Origin: Pseudorhodobacter sp. MZDSW-24AT
Lineage (GTDB): Bacteria > Pseudomonadota > Alphaproteobacteria > Rhodobacterales > Rhodobacteraceae
Assembly (NCBI RefSeq): GCF_002794355.1
Contig: NZ_PGOI01000001.1
Location: 1-64,000, forward strand
Reading direction: 5' to 3'
DNA length: 64,000 bases
This document shows positions 28,949 to 37,273 of this stretch, in pieces. The notes beneath the pieces are model-generated. The model worked only from the letters and a program-made list of their open reading frames with translations, made no database searches and was not told where the DNA came from. Position 1 is the first letter of the stretch. The number at the start of each line of letters is the position of its first letter. The position numbers and the translations under genes were made by a program.

Positions 28949-29263
28949 TCAGAACGGAGTTTTGGGGCCGCCGCGTGTCAGACGACGGGCGTTGGCGGCA
29001 GTTGCACGTTTCACCGGGGCAAGGGCTGCCTCGGCAATCTGGGTGACGGACCCGCCCGACAGGGCAGATTTCTGAGCGGCTGCCCCGGCCTTCACCACCG
29101 CACGCATCTTTTCAGACACCATGCGCGCGTTTTCCGTGGGCGAAACCACCCAGACCCCCGCCATGCCCATCATGCGCATGGCAATCACACTTTGTGCCTG
29201 CACCAACATGGTGGCGGTGTTCATCGACAGGCGCATCAGATCGAAGGGGGTAAAAGGCAGCAT
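28949..29263 (-). CDS. Conserved hypothetical protein inside the urease operon
   Basis: A 104-aa protein between ureB and ureC. It opens [15 protein letters not shown], has a hydrophobic, Met-rich segment ([16 protein letters not shown]) and a basic C-terminus ([14 protein letters not shown]). AGGAG precedes the ATG. I recall similar proteins in Rhodobacterales urease clusters, sometimes named phasin-like or antifreeze proteins, but no function is established. Its position implies co-expression with urease. Confidence 0.75.
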   Translation of the reverse strand: MLPFTPFDLMRLSMNTATMLVQAQSVIAMRMMGMAGVWVVSPTENARMVSEKMRAVVKAGAAAQKSALSGGSVTQIAEAALAPVKRATAANARRLTRGGPKTPF

Positions 29264-29274
29264 GGCATGAGCTC

Positions 29275-29580
29275 CTACAAGGCGCCCATCACTTGGGCGT
29301 TGAACCCATAGACATGGCGTGTGCCTGCCAGCGGCACAAGGCGCACCTCACGAGATTGTCCCGGCTCAAAGCGCACCGCCGTTCCGGCTGGGATGTCCAG
29401 CCGCTGACCACGCGCGGCGGCACGGTCAAACGAGAGCCCCGGGTTGGTCTCGGCAAAATGGTAGTGGCTGCCAACCTGAACCGGGCGATCGCCCGTGTTG
29501 GAGACCATAAGCACCGTCACCAACGCATCCGCATTGAGGGTGATATCCCCTTCAGCGGGAATGATTTCGCCAGGAATCAT
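29275..29580 (-). CDS. ureB: Urease beta subunit UreB
   Basis: A 101-aa structural subunit starting [13 protein letters not shown], with [20 protein letters not shown] and [15 protein letters not shown], all family hallmarks. The start at 29580 is set by GGAGGG 6 nt upstream and by homology; the ORF extends further into ureJ. Confidence 0.98.
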   Translation of the reverse strand: MIPGEIIPAEGDITLNADALVTVLMVSNTGDRPVQVGSHYHFAETNPGLSFDRAAARGQRLDIPAGTAVRFEPGQSREVRLVPLAGTRHVYGFNAQVMGAL

Positions 29581-29590
29581 AGGACCCTCC

Positions 29591-30163
29591 TTATGCAAAG
29601 GCCAAGGCGAGGCCCGCGATTGCCGTGCCAGCACCGAGTGCCCGCGCAGCGCTTCGGGCCGACAAAGCGTTCAGAGCCAGACCAAAGGCGAGCCCCGCTG
29701 CATGCAAGGCCAGCGTCGCCAGACCAAAACCTGCCGCATACATCAGCAGGCCGTCCGCCGGGCCTTCGGTGCCATGCGCATGACCGTGAAACAGGCCAAA
29801 AACCGTCACGACGCCCACCCCAATCGCCAGAGGCGCGCGCCATGCCAAGGCCGCCAGCACGCCCAGCAAGACGATAGAGGCCAAAATCATCGGCTCCACC
29901 CCCGGCAAAGCGACACCGACAGCCCCCAAAGCGCCCCCCGCCAGCATTGCGCCGACAAATCCCGCTGGCAGCGCCCAAAGGGCGCGACCGCCGCTGACAG
30001 CGGCCCAAAGGCCGACCGCGACCATGGCCAGCACATGGTCGGCGCCCCCGACCGGGTGCTGCAGGCCCGACAGGAACGCCGAACTGTCATGATTGCCCGG
30101 ATGGGCAAGCACGGCCTGTGGCATCGCGGCCAAGGTCCCCAGTGCGAACAGAAATTTTTTCAT
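29591..30163 (-). CDS. ureJ: HupE/UreJ-family nickel permease
   Basis: A 190-aa membrane protein with a signal-like N-terminus ([21 protein letters not shown]) and about six hydrophobic segments. Its metal-binding motifs are HPGNHD-type at the mature N-terminus, [16 protein letters not shown] and [10 protein letters not shown], diagnostic of HupE/UreJ. It likely supplies Ni2+ for urease. It sits between ureA and ureB. The start at 30163 has AAAGG upstream. Confidence 0.93.
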   Translation of the reverse strand: MKKFLFALGTLAAMPQAVLAHPGNHDSSAFLSGLQHPVGGADHVLAMVAVGLWAAVSGGRALWALPAGFVGAMLAGGALGAVGVALPGVEPMILASIVLLGVLAALAWRAPLAIGVGVVTVFGLFHGHAHGTEGPADGLLMYAAGFGLATLALHAAGLAFGLALNALSARSAARALGAGTAIAGLALAFA

Positions 30164-30176
30164 CGGAAGACCTTTC

Positions 30177-30479
30177 TTATCGGATCGGATGGTGCACGGT
30201 GACAAGCTTGGTGCCATCGGGAAACGTGGCCTCGACCTGCACAGAATGGATCATCTCAGGCACGCCGGGCATGCATTGGTCGGCGGTGATGACGGTGGCG
30301 CCCGCCTCCATCAGATCAGCAACCCGCCGCCCGTCACGCGCCCCTTCCACCACGAAATCCGTGATCAGCGCGATGGCCTCGGGGTGGTTCAGCTTGACGC
30401 CACGCGCCAGCCGACCGCGCGCAACCATGGCGGCAAGACTGACCAACAGCTTGTCTTTTTCGCGAGGCGTAAGGTTCAT
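30177..30479 (-). CDS. ureA: Urease gamma subunit UreA
   Basis: A 100-aa subunit with the family-standard length and motifs [26 protein letters not shown]-like [43 protein letters not shown] precedes the ATG. It assembles with UreB and UreC into the apo-urease trimer. Confidence 0.98.
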   Translation of the reverse strand: MNLTPREKDKLLVSLAAMVARGRLARGVKLNHPEAIALITDFVVEGARDGRRVADLMEAGATVITADQCMPGVPEMIHSVQVEATFPDGTKLVTVHHPIR

Positions 30480-30489
30480 GATCTCTCCT

Positions 30490-31320
30490 TTAATTCTGCC
30501 AGACGCGCGGCAAGGGTTGCCCCCGGCGCAAGACCGTAAGGCATCGGGCTATCTGACGGCGCAGCGGCCAGCCATCGCGGGCCGCCATGCGCAGCATCAG
30601 CCGCCCGTCAAACGCCGAGGCTGCGGCGATGACCCCCGGTTCATCCAAGACCGCGCGCACGGCCTGCAACAGATCAGGCGCGCCCTGCCCCACCATCGCC
30701 ACCGATGCAAAGGCGCGCTGCCCCGCCAGCCCCGCCACGCCAGTGCGCAGGGCAGCATCATTGAGCACCAGCGGCTCAACCATCAGCGGCCGCCCGCCTT
30801 GCCGGATTTCGCGCCAGTCGCGCAAAGCCAGTTGCGCCACCGTCTCCCCCATTGCAGCACGGCCCAAGACCACGGTCTCAACCAGCAGACACCCCGCGCC
30901 GGGGGCAAGGGTAATCACGGTGCGGCGATCAAGGCGGCTGCTGTCGAACAGAATGGTTTCCTGCGGCAGCCAATCGAGCCAAGCGCCCTCGCCCACCTCC
31001 ATCGTGACCCGCACCCGCGCTGCGTCGCCGCTGGAGCGATAGGCGCGTTCCGCCGTCTGGGTCGTTGCAACGGCCCGTGTCTGCGGGCCTAGACGCACCG
31101 CGTATGACAAGCTATCGCCGCCCGTCAGTCCCCCTGACGTGTTCAGGAACACAATCTCGGGGACGCCCGCAACGCCACGCGGCCCGTGCGGAAGAATACA
31201 TTTGGCCGATCCCTGCTGCCGAAGACCCGTCAGCCGCAGCCCAGCCCCCCCACAGGAGAGCGCAACCGAGGCTTCGCCCCGGCTTCGCTGCATCGGCTCT
31301 GTGATGGAGACAGCAAACAT
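30490..31320 (-). CDS. ureD: Urease accessory protein UreD
   Basis: A 276-aa UreD/Ure[42 protein letters not shown] and [17 protein letters not shown] are family hallmarks. It is the platform on apo-urease for UreF and UreG and the nickel path. It is the first gene of the operon; a start nine codons inside (MQRSRGEA) is also possible. Confidence 0.96.
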   Translation of the reverse strand: MFAVSITEPMQRSRGEASVALSCGGAGLRLTGLRQQGSAKCILPHGPRGVAGVPEIVFLNTSGGLTGGDSLSYAVRLGPQTRAVATTQTAERAYRSSGDAARVRVTMEVGEGAWLDWLPQETILFDSSRLDRRTVITLAPGAGCLLVETVVLGRAAMGETVAQLALRDWREIRQGGRPLMVEPLVLNDAALRTGVAGLAGQRAFASVAMVGQGAPDLLQAVRAVLDEPGVIAAASAFDGRLMLRMAARDGWPLRRQIARCLTVLRRGQPLPRVWQN

Positions 31321-31647
31321 GAAACCCCGCTTTGCGCCAAGGTGCTGCGGGATGCGGGCAGGCTCAATCCGAGATCAGAAGACAAACGAGCGATGGCGGA
31401 AAAACAGACGAATTGCGCTTAAGCGGTGCGCATTGTGATTAAGAAAAGTGCACCATACGAAAATGATGTCTTCAACCTGCCCGATCCATGCGCAGATGCA
31501 CGCGTGCGAGGCGCAGGGCGTTGCGCCTGCCTTCACAGCTGAAGGGCGCAGAACAGGCAAGATCTCACGCAGCATCGTGTTCACTCTCTGCGCAAGTCCC
31601 AGCCTGATCGCCGCGACAGCGCCCTTCCCGCTGCCGACCCTGAGGCG
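31321..31647. other. 327-bp gap upstream of ureD
   Basis: No gene seen. It should contain the urease promoter. Two symmetric elements stand out: CGCTTAAGCG (31416-31425) and GGTGCGC/GTGCACC with a 16-nt spacer (31425-31454). The second resembles but does not fit an NtrC site, because its half-sites point the wrong way. The ribokinase gene ends at the right border. Confidence 0.55.
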
Positions 31648-32568
31648 TCAGCTCGCCAGAAAGGCCTCAATTTCCGGACGTGTCGGCATGGATGACGCGG
31701 CGCCATGACGGGTGACGGATATCCCTGCGACCGCGGTGCCAAACTGGAGCGCCCGCTCCATGCTCGCCCCTTGCGACAGCGCAACAGCAAGCCCTCCGTT
31801 GAACGCATCACCCGCCCCGGTCGTATCGACCACCGGGCCAGAGGCGCGGGCAGGCACATGCAACGTTTGCCCGTCCTTGCGGTAGAGCACACCCTTTTCC
31901 CCCAAGGTGATGATCGCAGCGCCGACACCGCGCGCGATCAGCCGGTCAGCGGCCGCTTCAGCATCGGCCCGTGTGGCAATCTTCACACCTGTCAGACCCT
32001 CGGCCTCGGACTCGTTGGGGGTGATGAGATCGCACAGCGACAGCATCTCATCCGACAGATCTGCCGCTGGCGCAGGGTTAAGGATGGTGCGCACGCCTGC
32101 CGCGCGCGCAATGCGCAAGCCGTGCATGGCCGCGTCCAACGGCTGTTCCAGCTGGGTCATGAACAGGCCCGCCGCCTCGATAAGCCCGCGCCGTGCCTCG
32201 ACATCGGCGACGGCGATCCGCGCGGCCGCGCCGGGTGCCACGATGATCGCGTTCTGCCCGGTTGCGGCTTCCAGAAAGATGAACGCAGAGCCAGTGTAAC
32301 TCTCCGCATCTTCCGTTACTGCGGGCGTGACCCCGGCCTTTTCCCAAAGGTCATAGGCCATCTGAGCAAAGGCGTCGCGGCCAAGGCGCGTGATGAAATG
32401 AACGTCCCCCCCGGCGCGTGCTGCCGCGACCGACTGGTTCGACCCTTTGCCGCCGGGCCCCAATCTGAAATCCTGCCCCAGAATGGTCTCACCCAAGCGC
32501 GGCAAGCGGTCCGCACGATAGGCCGCATCCGCCACAAAAATCCCCAAGATCACAATAGGCTGCTGCAT
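31648..32568 (-). CDS. rbsK: Ribokinase (PfkB family)
   Basis: A 306-aa sugar kinase: N-terminal GGKGSNQSVAAARAG, NPAPA near 182, TPNESEAEGLTG and the catalytic-base motif DTTGAGDAFNGG. It phosphorylates ribose or a related sugar in the cytoplasm. It follows the RbsD/FucU gene by 2 bp, so the two form an operon; no rbsABC transporter is in the window. Confidence 0.93.
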   Translation of the reverse strand: MQQPIVILGIFVADAAYRADRLPRLGETILGQDFRLGPGGKGSNQSVAAARAGGDVHFITRLGRDAFAQMAYDLWEKAGVTPAVTEDAESYTGSAFIFLEAATGQNAIIVAPGAAARIAVADVEARRGLIEAAGLFMTQLEQPLDAAMHGLRIARAAGVRTILNPAPAADLSDEMLSLCDLITPNESEAEGLTGVKIATRADAEAAADRLIARGVGAAIITLGEKGVLYRKDGQTLHVPARASGPVVDTTGAGDAFNGGLAVALSQGASMERALQFGTAVAGISVTRHGAASSMPTRPEIEAFLAS

Positions 32569-32570
32569 GG

Positions 32571-33023
32571 TTACGCCTCAGGTCCGATCACGCCTTTGCG
32601 CAGCATGAAACAGCCGTAGAACCGTCGCTCTCCGGTCTGGATCACCGCATAGGCCCCACGCGCCAGATCATAAAAGGAGAACCGCTCGATTCCGGGAAGC
32701 GGGCGTGACATTCCTTCCGCGCTGTCCACCTCGGCCTGCACTTCGGCCTGCACGTCAGGGACCGTATGGGGCTCTCCCACCACCTGCATGCGCCCTGCGA
32801 AATCTGGCACGAATGTGTCGAGTGGCAAAACCGTCAGGATCGCCTGCACCGCCTGCGCCGAGGTCAGGTTCTCCATCCGCAGCAAACGCCCCGTCGCGGT
32901 TGACCGCGCGATGCTGTCGGCGGGAAAATTGGTATCCACCACCACGATGTAATCGCCATGTCCCATGGCGCGCAGAGCCCCCAGAACATCTGCGTTCAAT
33001 CTGTGGTCAATTCCCTTGAGCAT
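32571..33023 (-). CDS. RbsD/FucU-family sugar mutarotase
   Basis: A 150-aa protein opening MLKGIDHRLNADVLGALRAMGHGDYIVVVDTNFPADS-like, with the catalytic-site HGD and DxNFP typical of RbsD/FucU; the C-terminal RFSFYDLARGAYAVIQTGERRFYGCF matches FucU more than RbsD. It interconverts sugar anomers before phosphorylation by the neighbouring kinase. The start at 33023 has GGGAGGGGGAG upstream; the ORF extends 8 codons further. Confidence 0.88.
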   Translation of the reverse strand: MLKGIDHRLNADVLGALRAMGHGDYIVVVDTNFPADSIARSTATGRLLRMENLTSAQAVQAILTVLPLDTFVPDFAGRMQVVGEPHTVPDVQAEVQAEVDSAEGMSRPLPGIERFSFYDLARGAYAVIQTGERRFYGCFMLRKGVIGPEA

Positions 33024-33110
33024 CCCAATCTCCCCCTCCCAGAGCATTTCCTATGCTCTGGCGGTTGTCAGATTGCCCGCTGGCGGCGTGCGCCGCAAGG
33101 GGGGCGCCCG

Positions 33111-33839
33111 CTAAAGAATGGGCCGCTTTTCGGCAGGCCTGTCGTGCAGATTGGCAATGCTTGCGAGTGCGTTGCGATCCGGAATGTGCAGGATGCCGCG
33201 TGACCAGTCCATCAAGCCGGCCGCGCGGAAGCGTTGCAGGCGCTTGTTGGTGTGCACGAGAGACAGGCCCAAGGCATCTGCCATATCCTGCTGGCGGTAA
33301 GGCAGCGACATCTTGCCGTCACGCACCAGTCCAAGGCTTTCGCCGCGCCGGAAAATCCGCAGAAACGCCCAAGCCAAGGCCGCCGTCGCATCGCGCTGTC
33401 CGATGGTTGCAACAGTCTCGCCCAGAAAATGCTCTTCCACAGCGGCGATCCATGTCAGATCATAGGCGCGCGCGGGATTGTTCTGAAACAAAGACCAGAG
33501 GCCACTTCGGTCGAAGACACACAGAACCATTGGCGTCACCGCTTCGACAGAATGGCCCATCTCCCCCATCAGCCCGGCCTGCAAACCCAGAAAATCGCCC
33601 GGAAAGATCAGGTTGAGAACCTGACGCTGGCCATTTTCCAATGTCTTGTGACGCAGACCAAGTCCACTAAGGACGGTGTAAAGCTGCCCGCTTGGCTCGC
33701 CCTCTGAGAGGATCGTGGCCCCGCGCGCAACCGACAATTCGCCTTTCTTGAAACGCTCCATGAACCTGACTTCATCGTCGGTCATTGGCAAAAACGCTTC
33801 GCACTGGCGCAAAGGGCAGGCACGGCAACTTGTTTTCAA
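33111..33839 (-). CDS. FNR/CRP-family regulator with four-cysteine FNR-like pattern
   Basis: A 242-aa regulator: cyclic-nucleotide-like beta barrel (about 25-140), dimer helix, and a winged helix (YRQQDMADALGLSLVHTNKRLQRFRAAGL, about 180-210). The start is judged to be TTG at 33839, because AAGGAGGG lies 5-6 nt upstream; the open frame reaches 33932. From this start Cys5, Cys8, Cys13 and Cys107 match the spacing logic of FNR [4Fe-4S] ligands (three N-terminal, one about 94 residues later). An oxygen or NO response is therefore possible but unproven. Divergent from a HisKA_2 kinase. Confidence 0.88.
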   Translation of the reverse strand: MKTSCRACPLRQCEAFLPMTDDEVRFMERFKKGELSVARGATILSEGEPSGQLYTVLSGLGLRHKTLENGQRQVLNLIFPGDFLGLQAGLMGEMGHSVEAVTPMVLCVFDRSGLWSLFQNNPARAYDLTWIAAVEEHFLGETVATIGQRDATAALAWAFLRIFRRGESLGLVRDGKMSLPYRQQDMADALGLSLVHTNKRLQRFRAAGLMDWSRGILHIPDRNALASIANLHDRPAEKRPIL

Positions 33840-34215
33840 CTTTTCCCTCCTTGAATATGTCCTAGTTAAGTGCGGGAGGCCATTTTTGGTTCCATGACAC
33901 ATTCTGAGTTTCAGAAAGTCGTCAGATGCCAAACATGATCCTTGTCGCGGCGGAGGTGCCGATCCGCTTCGACCAGTGGTTTGGAGGGCTCGGCCACTGC
34001 AGGTGTAACGCGCGGATGACAGTAAGACGCCGATTCACCCGGTTGCCGCAATGCGCGGACTTGACATGCCGACCCGAGCACAGCAAACCCGGGCGGCCCT
34101 ACGAACGGCCTGCCCCCGGTAGGTCGTTCGCGCGGAAAGCCATTGCAATGCCATTGGCTTGGGATAACCTTTGCCTGACGCCGGGCAGGAACCGGACATA
34201 GGGTAAATAGACGGA
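33840..34215. other. 376-bp divergent promoter region between FNR-like and kinase genes
   Basis: No gene seen. It must contain promoters for the FNR-like regulator (minus) and the HisKA_2 kinase (plus). GGAAC occurs on the minus strand at 33893-33889 and on the plus strand at 34188-34192, but neither is followed by CGTT at 16-17 nt. A CGAAC-N18-CGTT arrangement at 34101-34127 is a poor match. Confidence 0.5.
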
Positions 34216-35241
34216 ATGGAACAACTGCGACTTTGGGCTGTCGCACAGCGTAGTCCTGCCTTTCAAATTTGCTTTGCGTGTCTTGCGATTGTTGTCTCGA
34301 TTGCTTTACGCCATTACCTCGATCCGGTTTTGCCACCGGGCTTTCCCTATTTGACCTTTTTTCCTGCCGTGATCCTGACAGGATATTTTGCAGGAACGCG
34401 GGCCGGAATTGTGGTGGCTGTGGTCTGCGGGCTTGCGGCGTGGTATTGGTTCCTTGCGCCACACCAAAGCTTTTCGGTGACCTTCCCAAGCGTGGTTGCG
34501 CTTGTTTTCTATATGTTTATTGCGACAACCGAACTGGTTCTGCTGCATGCGATGCGCTACGCGCTTAGCAAGCTCGAGATCGAGAAAGACCGCTCTGACA
34601 CGCTCGCTCAGGCGAACAAGACGATGTTCCATGAATTGCAGCACCGTGTGTCGAACAACCTTCAGGTGGTGGCATCGCTGCTTAAGATGCAACGTCGAAA
34701 CGTGTCAGACGAAGCTGCGCGCGCGGCTTTGGATGTTGCGACCGCCCGCCTTCAAGTGGTAGCGAACATTCAGCGGCAATTGCACAATCCAAAGCGTCAA
34801 AGCACGGATATGGGCCAGCTGATGCGCGATGTTTTGCCTGAAGTGGTCAGCAACTCTGCCTTGTCCGACAGGATCGTCCTGGACTTCGATGTGGAACCCG
34901 TTGTCGTCACCGGCGATCAAGCAACGCCCTTGGCGCTGATCATTGTCGAACTCGTCTCGAATGCGGTCGAGCATGCGACGCATCAAGACAAGGATGCAGT
35001 GACGCATCTTCACCTCAAGATGTTCAGCCGCGGTTCAGAGGCAGTCATCATCGTGCAGGATGATGGAAAAGGCCTTCCCACCGATTTCGCACCAGAAAAG
35101 TCGCGCAGTCTCGGCCTGCGCGTGGCCTTGCAATTCACCGAACAACTCGGTGGCAAACTGGTCTTCGAGAAAATCGATGGCACGCGCGTGACATTGACCA
35201 TCCCGCTTCACGCTGTGGACGGGAAAGAGGGAAGAGGCTAG
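34216..35241 (+). CDS. Membrane HisKA_2-type sensor histidine kinase (DUF4118-like)
   Basis: A 341-aa kinase. Residues 15-115 hold about four membrane segments with the DUF4118-like pattern PPGFPYLTFFPAVILTGYFAGTRAG; a short coiled coil follows. The HisKA_2 domain has phospho-His in FHELQHRVSNNLQVV, the HATPase has VELVSNAVEHAT, DDGKGLP and SLGLRVALQF. This is the kinase type that drives PhyR in alphaproteobacteria. It is unpaired with a regulator and lies within the stress island. Codon use is less GC-biased in the first part than in the neighbours. Confidence 0.92.
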   Translation: MEQLRLWAVAQRSPAFQICFACLAIVVSIALRHYLDPVLPPGFPYLTFFPAVILTGYFAGTRAGIVVAVVCGLAAWYWFLAPHQSFSVTFPSVVALVFYMFIATTELVLLHAMRYALSKLEIEKDRSDTLAQANKTMFHELQHRVSNNLQVVASLLKMQRRNVSDEAARAALDVATARLQVVANIQRQLHNPKRQSTDMGQLMRDVLPEVVSNSALSDRIVLDFDVEPVVVTGDQATPLALIIVELVSNAVEHATHQDKDAVTHLHLKMFSRGSEAVIIVQDDGKGLPTDFAPEKSRSLGLRVALQFTEQLGGKLVFEKIDGTRVTLTIPLHAVDGKEGRG

Positions 35242-35918
35242 ATCAGCCAGACCACCGCATAAATCGCTGCCGACGCCAGCACGATCGCAACCATCGCGAT
35301 TGTAAGACGCCCCGTCAGCATGGTCAGAGCGAGTGCGGCGATCAGTGTCGCGACGATCGATGACGAGAAGGGGATCAGCTCAAGCATGGGCATCCCGAGG
35401 CCCAGAAGCAGGCACATCGCCGCCAGCACTGGCATCCACCATGCATGTCTGCCGCCTTCTGGTCGGGCGGGCGCGAGCCCGTCGAAACGCCGCGCGGGTT
35501 TGCGCAACCATTCGAGACCTTTGCGCAATGTGCTGCCCGGCAAGGTCCGGTTTCGGATAAACTCGGGCAGCCAGACCTTTTCGCGTCTGAGAAGGATTTG
35601 CGCAGAGATCAGGGCGATCACGATCCCGCCCACCACCGAGGCCCCGGGCACGCCGCTGATCGGCGAAATCAGCAAAAGCGCTGGAACCAGCAGAACCGCG
35701 GCCATGGAGGAACGCCCCATCGCATCCACGAGATCCCCCAAGGACACGCGCTCGGCACCTTCGGCAGCGTCACTCAACTGGGAGATGACGCCCTGCAAAT
35801 CCGCCGCCGCATCTTTTTTGCCATCTGCTTCGGTGCGGTGATCTGCCTTCGGATTTTTGGGGCCGCCCTCCACCATTCCCGCGCCGTGAAAATCGGAACC
35901 GCTTTGATTGGCAGACAT
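35238..35918 (-). CDS. ExoD-family membrane protein
   Basis: A 226-aa protein: a hydrophilic N-terminus (1-50), then the ExoD core (ISQLSDAAEGAERVSLGDLVDAMG, LLLISPISGVPGASVVGGI) and several membrane segments. The start at 35918 is chosen for AAAGGG upstream; the frame extends 81 codons across an EcfG promoter, which argues against the long form. Family role: linked to exopolysaccharide synthesis and alkaline or stress tolerance, mechanism unclear. Its stop overlaps the 3' end of the kinase gene by 4 nt, tail to tail. Confidence 0.85.
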   Translation of the reverse strand: MSANQSGSDFHGAGMVEGGPKNPKADHRTEADGKKDAAADLQGVISQLSDAAEGAERVSLGDLVDAMGRSSMAAVLLVPALLLISPISGVPGASVVGGIVIALISAQILLRREKVWLPEFIRNRTLPGSTLRKGLEWLRKPARRFDGLAPARPEGGRHAWWMPVLAAMCLLLGLGMPMLELIPFSSSIVATLIAALALTMLTGRLTIAMVAIVLASAAIYAVVWLI

Positions 35919-35999
35919 GAAAAGCCCTTTATCTATAAATTTCGTCGGTCGTGACCGCCTGTAAAACGCGGCGGCGGGGTCGCGATCTTTCCCTAGCGC

Positions 36000-36025
36000 A
36001 ACGCCGCCTTGCATAAATGGGTTCC
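36000..36025 (-). promoter_or_regulatory. EcfG-type promoter of the exoD-family gene
   Basis: Minus-strand GGAAC (36025-36021), 17-nt spacer, CGTT (36003-36000). The -10 element is about 82 nt upstream of the ATG at 35918. Confidence 0.75.
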
Positions 36026-36159
36026 TCGCGGCGTTCTCACAGTCAGAAGCAGTCAGATAGGCGATCTTTTGCCGGCCTATCCGGAAGATCGGAACTTTTG
36101 CCCCCCCTGTGCGCGTTACTGGGATGCCGCCCTTCGGGGTGCCCTGCCTCATGGAGCGC

Positions 36160-36663
36160 ATGATGACCGTTACGGACCCTCAGCCGCACAAGCTCTCTCC
36201 TGCCTCACCCAGCCTCAAGCTGCTTTGGATGCAGGCCCTGATCGGGGCTGGTGCCCAACTCGCCCGGCCCGAGGTGGCGATGACCGACACCCCGGCGACT
36301 TCCAAGGATGCCGTGCATTACATCCTTTGTGGAGCAGGGCCCGGAACAACCGAGGCCGGGACCGATTTCCTCACCGCCGTCGCCAAAGCGCGGAAGCTTG
36401 TGGCTGGCGGCGCAAGACGTGTTGTATTCCTCACCTATGGCGACACGAAAGACGGACGCCTGCACCTGTCGCTGATCAGCTTTGCCCATCATGCAGGTCG
36501 CGCCTTGACCGCTCGGCCCGCGGAATTTGCGGTGGTTCCCATCCGGCAGCCGCTGACACTGTCTCCTGCGTCGGATGCCACGGAGCAGGCCCTTGCGCAA
36601 CTGCGCAAGCCCGGCGCGCTGGAGCCCGTCTGGGACAGCGCCACCCAGAACGCGCCCCGCTGA
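36160..36663 (+). CDS. Hypothetical protein in the stress island
   Basis: A 167-aa protein with no family I can name. The centre (VHYILCGAGPGTTEAGTDFLTAV, ARRVVFLTYGDTKDGRLHLSLISFAHHA) looks like a small soluble fold; codon third positions are GC-rich as in real genes here. The start is ATG at 36160 or the next codon at 36163, with GGAG just upstream. A near-EcfG promoter with an 18-nt spacer lies at 36091-36117. A 10-bp inverted repeat (36711-36740) follows the stop. Confidence 0.6.
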   Translation: MMTVTDPQPHKLSPASPSLKLLWMQALIGAGAQLARPEVAMTDTPATSKDAVHYILCGAGPGTTEAGTDFLTAVAKARKLVAGGARRVVFLTYGDTKDGRLHLSLISFAHHAGRALTARPAEFAVVPIRQPLTLSPASDATEQALAQLRKPGALEPVWDSATQNAPR

Positions 36664-36710
36664 AGAACCGGCAAGCGCCCCCGGTCATCGCATACCTGCA
36701 AGAGCCTACA

Positions 36711-36740
36711 ACCCAACACCTTGACGCTTTGGTGTTGGGT
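36711..36740 (+). terminator. Stem-loop after the hypothetical gene
   Basis: A perfect 10-bp stem, ACCCAACACC / GGTGTTGGGT, with a 10-nt loop, 48 bp after the stop at 36663. No T-run follows, so it may be a Rho-assisted or mRNA-stabilising structure. Confidence 0.5.
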
Positions 36741-36781
36741 CAGCGCGAGATTGATCAGCGATAGACAGACCCCGCGCGACA

Positions 36782-36812
36782 AAAAAGGCCGCCCGGAGGA
36801 CGACCTTTTCTA
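36782..36812 (-). terminator. Rho-independent terminator of the DUF1328 gene
   Basis: On the minus strand a stem of AAGGTCGTCC and GGGCGGCCTT (with one wobble pair) is followed by TTTTTTG. It begins about 28 bp after the DUF1328 stop. Confidence 0.7.
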
Positions 36813-36839
36813 GCATATCAACATGGTGTCACGGCCCGA

Positions 36840-37013
36840 TCACACCGGAGGACGCCCCCGCACGGCACGTGCGATCATCGCAACCACAAACAGCACAATG
36901 AACACGAAGAAGAGGATCTGTGCGATAGAGGCCGAGGCACCTGCGATGCCGCCAAAGCCAAGAGCCGCTGCAATCAATGCCACGACCAGAAACGTCAATG
37001 CCCAACCAAGCAT
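36840..37013 (-). CDS. DUF1328 small membrane protein (YtjA family)
   Basis: A 57-aa protein with two membrane helices ([20 protein letters not shown] and [20 protein letters not shown]) and a basic tail ending RGRPPV, matching DUF1328/YtjA in sequence and length. GGAG lies 8 nt before the ATG. It has its own terminator and an EcfG promoter about 57 nt upstream. The family is often stress-induced; its biochemical role is unknown. It is below common length cut-offs and easily missed. Confidence 0.9.
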   Translation of the reverse strand: MLGWALTFLVVALIAAALGFGGIAGASASIAQILFFVFIVLFVVAMIARAVRGRPPV

Positions 37014-37069
37014 GGTAATCTCCTATAAATCTGGTTCAGGTCTATGCGCCTAAGCGCTCATGAATGGTC

Positions 37070-37094
37070 AACGTGCGCTGCTGCCCAGGGTTCC
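37070..37094 (-). promoter_or_regulatory. EcfG-type promoter of the DUF1328 gene
   Basis: Minus-strand GGAAC (37094-37090), 16-nt spacer, CGTT (37073-37070), with the DUF1328 ATG 57 nt downstream. It is divergent from the promoter at 37185-37209. Confidence 0.78.
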
Positions 37095-37184
37095 CCCGGC
37101 ACCGCATTTTCCGATAACGCGGTGCGATGGCGGCTTCTTTAGCCTGCACATCAGCCGAGCTGTTTCTGCGTTCAAGATTTTCAG

Positions 37185-37209
37185 GGAACCCGGAACGCCA
37201 AGGCGCGTT
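37185..37209 (+). promoter_or_regulatory. EcfG-type promoter of the PLDc_N/holin-like/YqjD-like operon
   Basis: GGAAC (37185-37189), 16-nt spacer, CGTT (37206-37209). The ATG of the PLDc_N gene is 65 nt downstream of the -10 element. Confidence 0.78.
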
Positions 37210-37273
37210 GTCAAGCCAGAATGCCGTGACCGCGCGCCATGGCAGAACCGCTGACCCACAAAGGTGATCCGAG

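Noticed and set aside
27031-29046. 671-codon plus-strand open frame over the urease genes
   Set aside because: Antisense to ureC, which is complete and conserved.
31425-31454. NtrC-like symmetric element upstream of ureD
   Set aside because: Half-sites GGTGC/GCACC are in the opposite orientation and spacing to the NtrC consensus; no sigma-54 promoter seen.
34101-34127. CGAAC-N18-CGTT before the DUF4118-like kinase
   Set aside because: One mismatch and wrong spacing; too weak to call.
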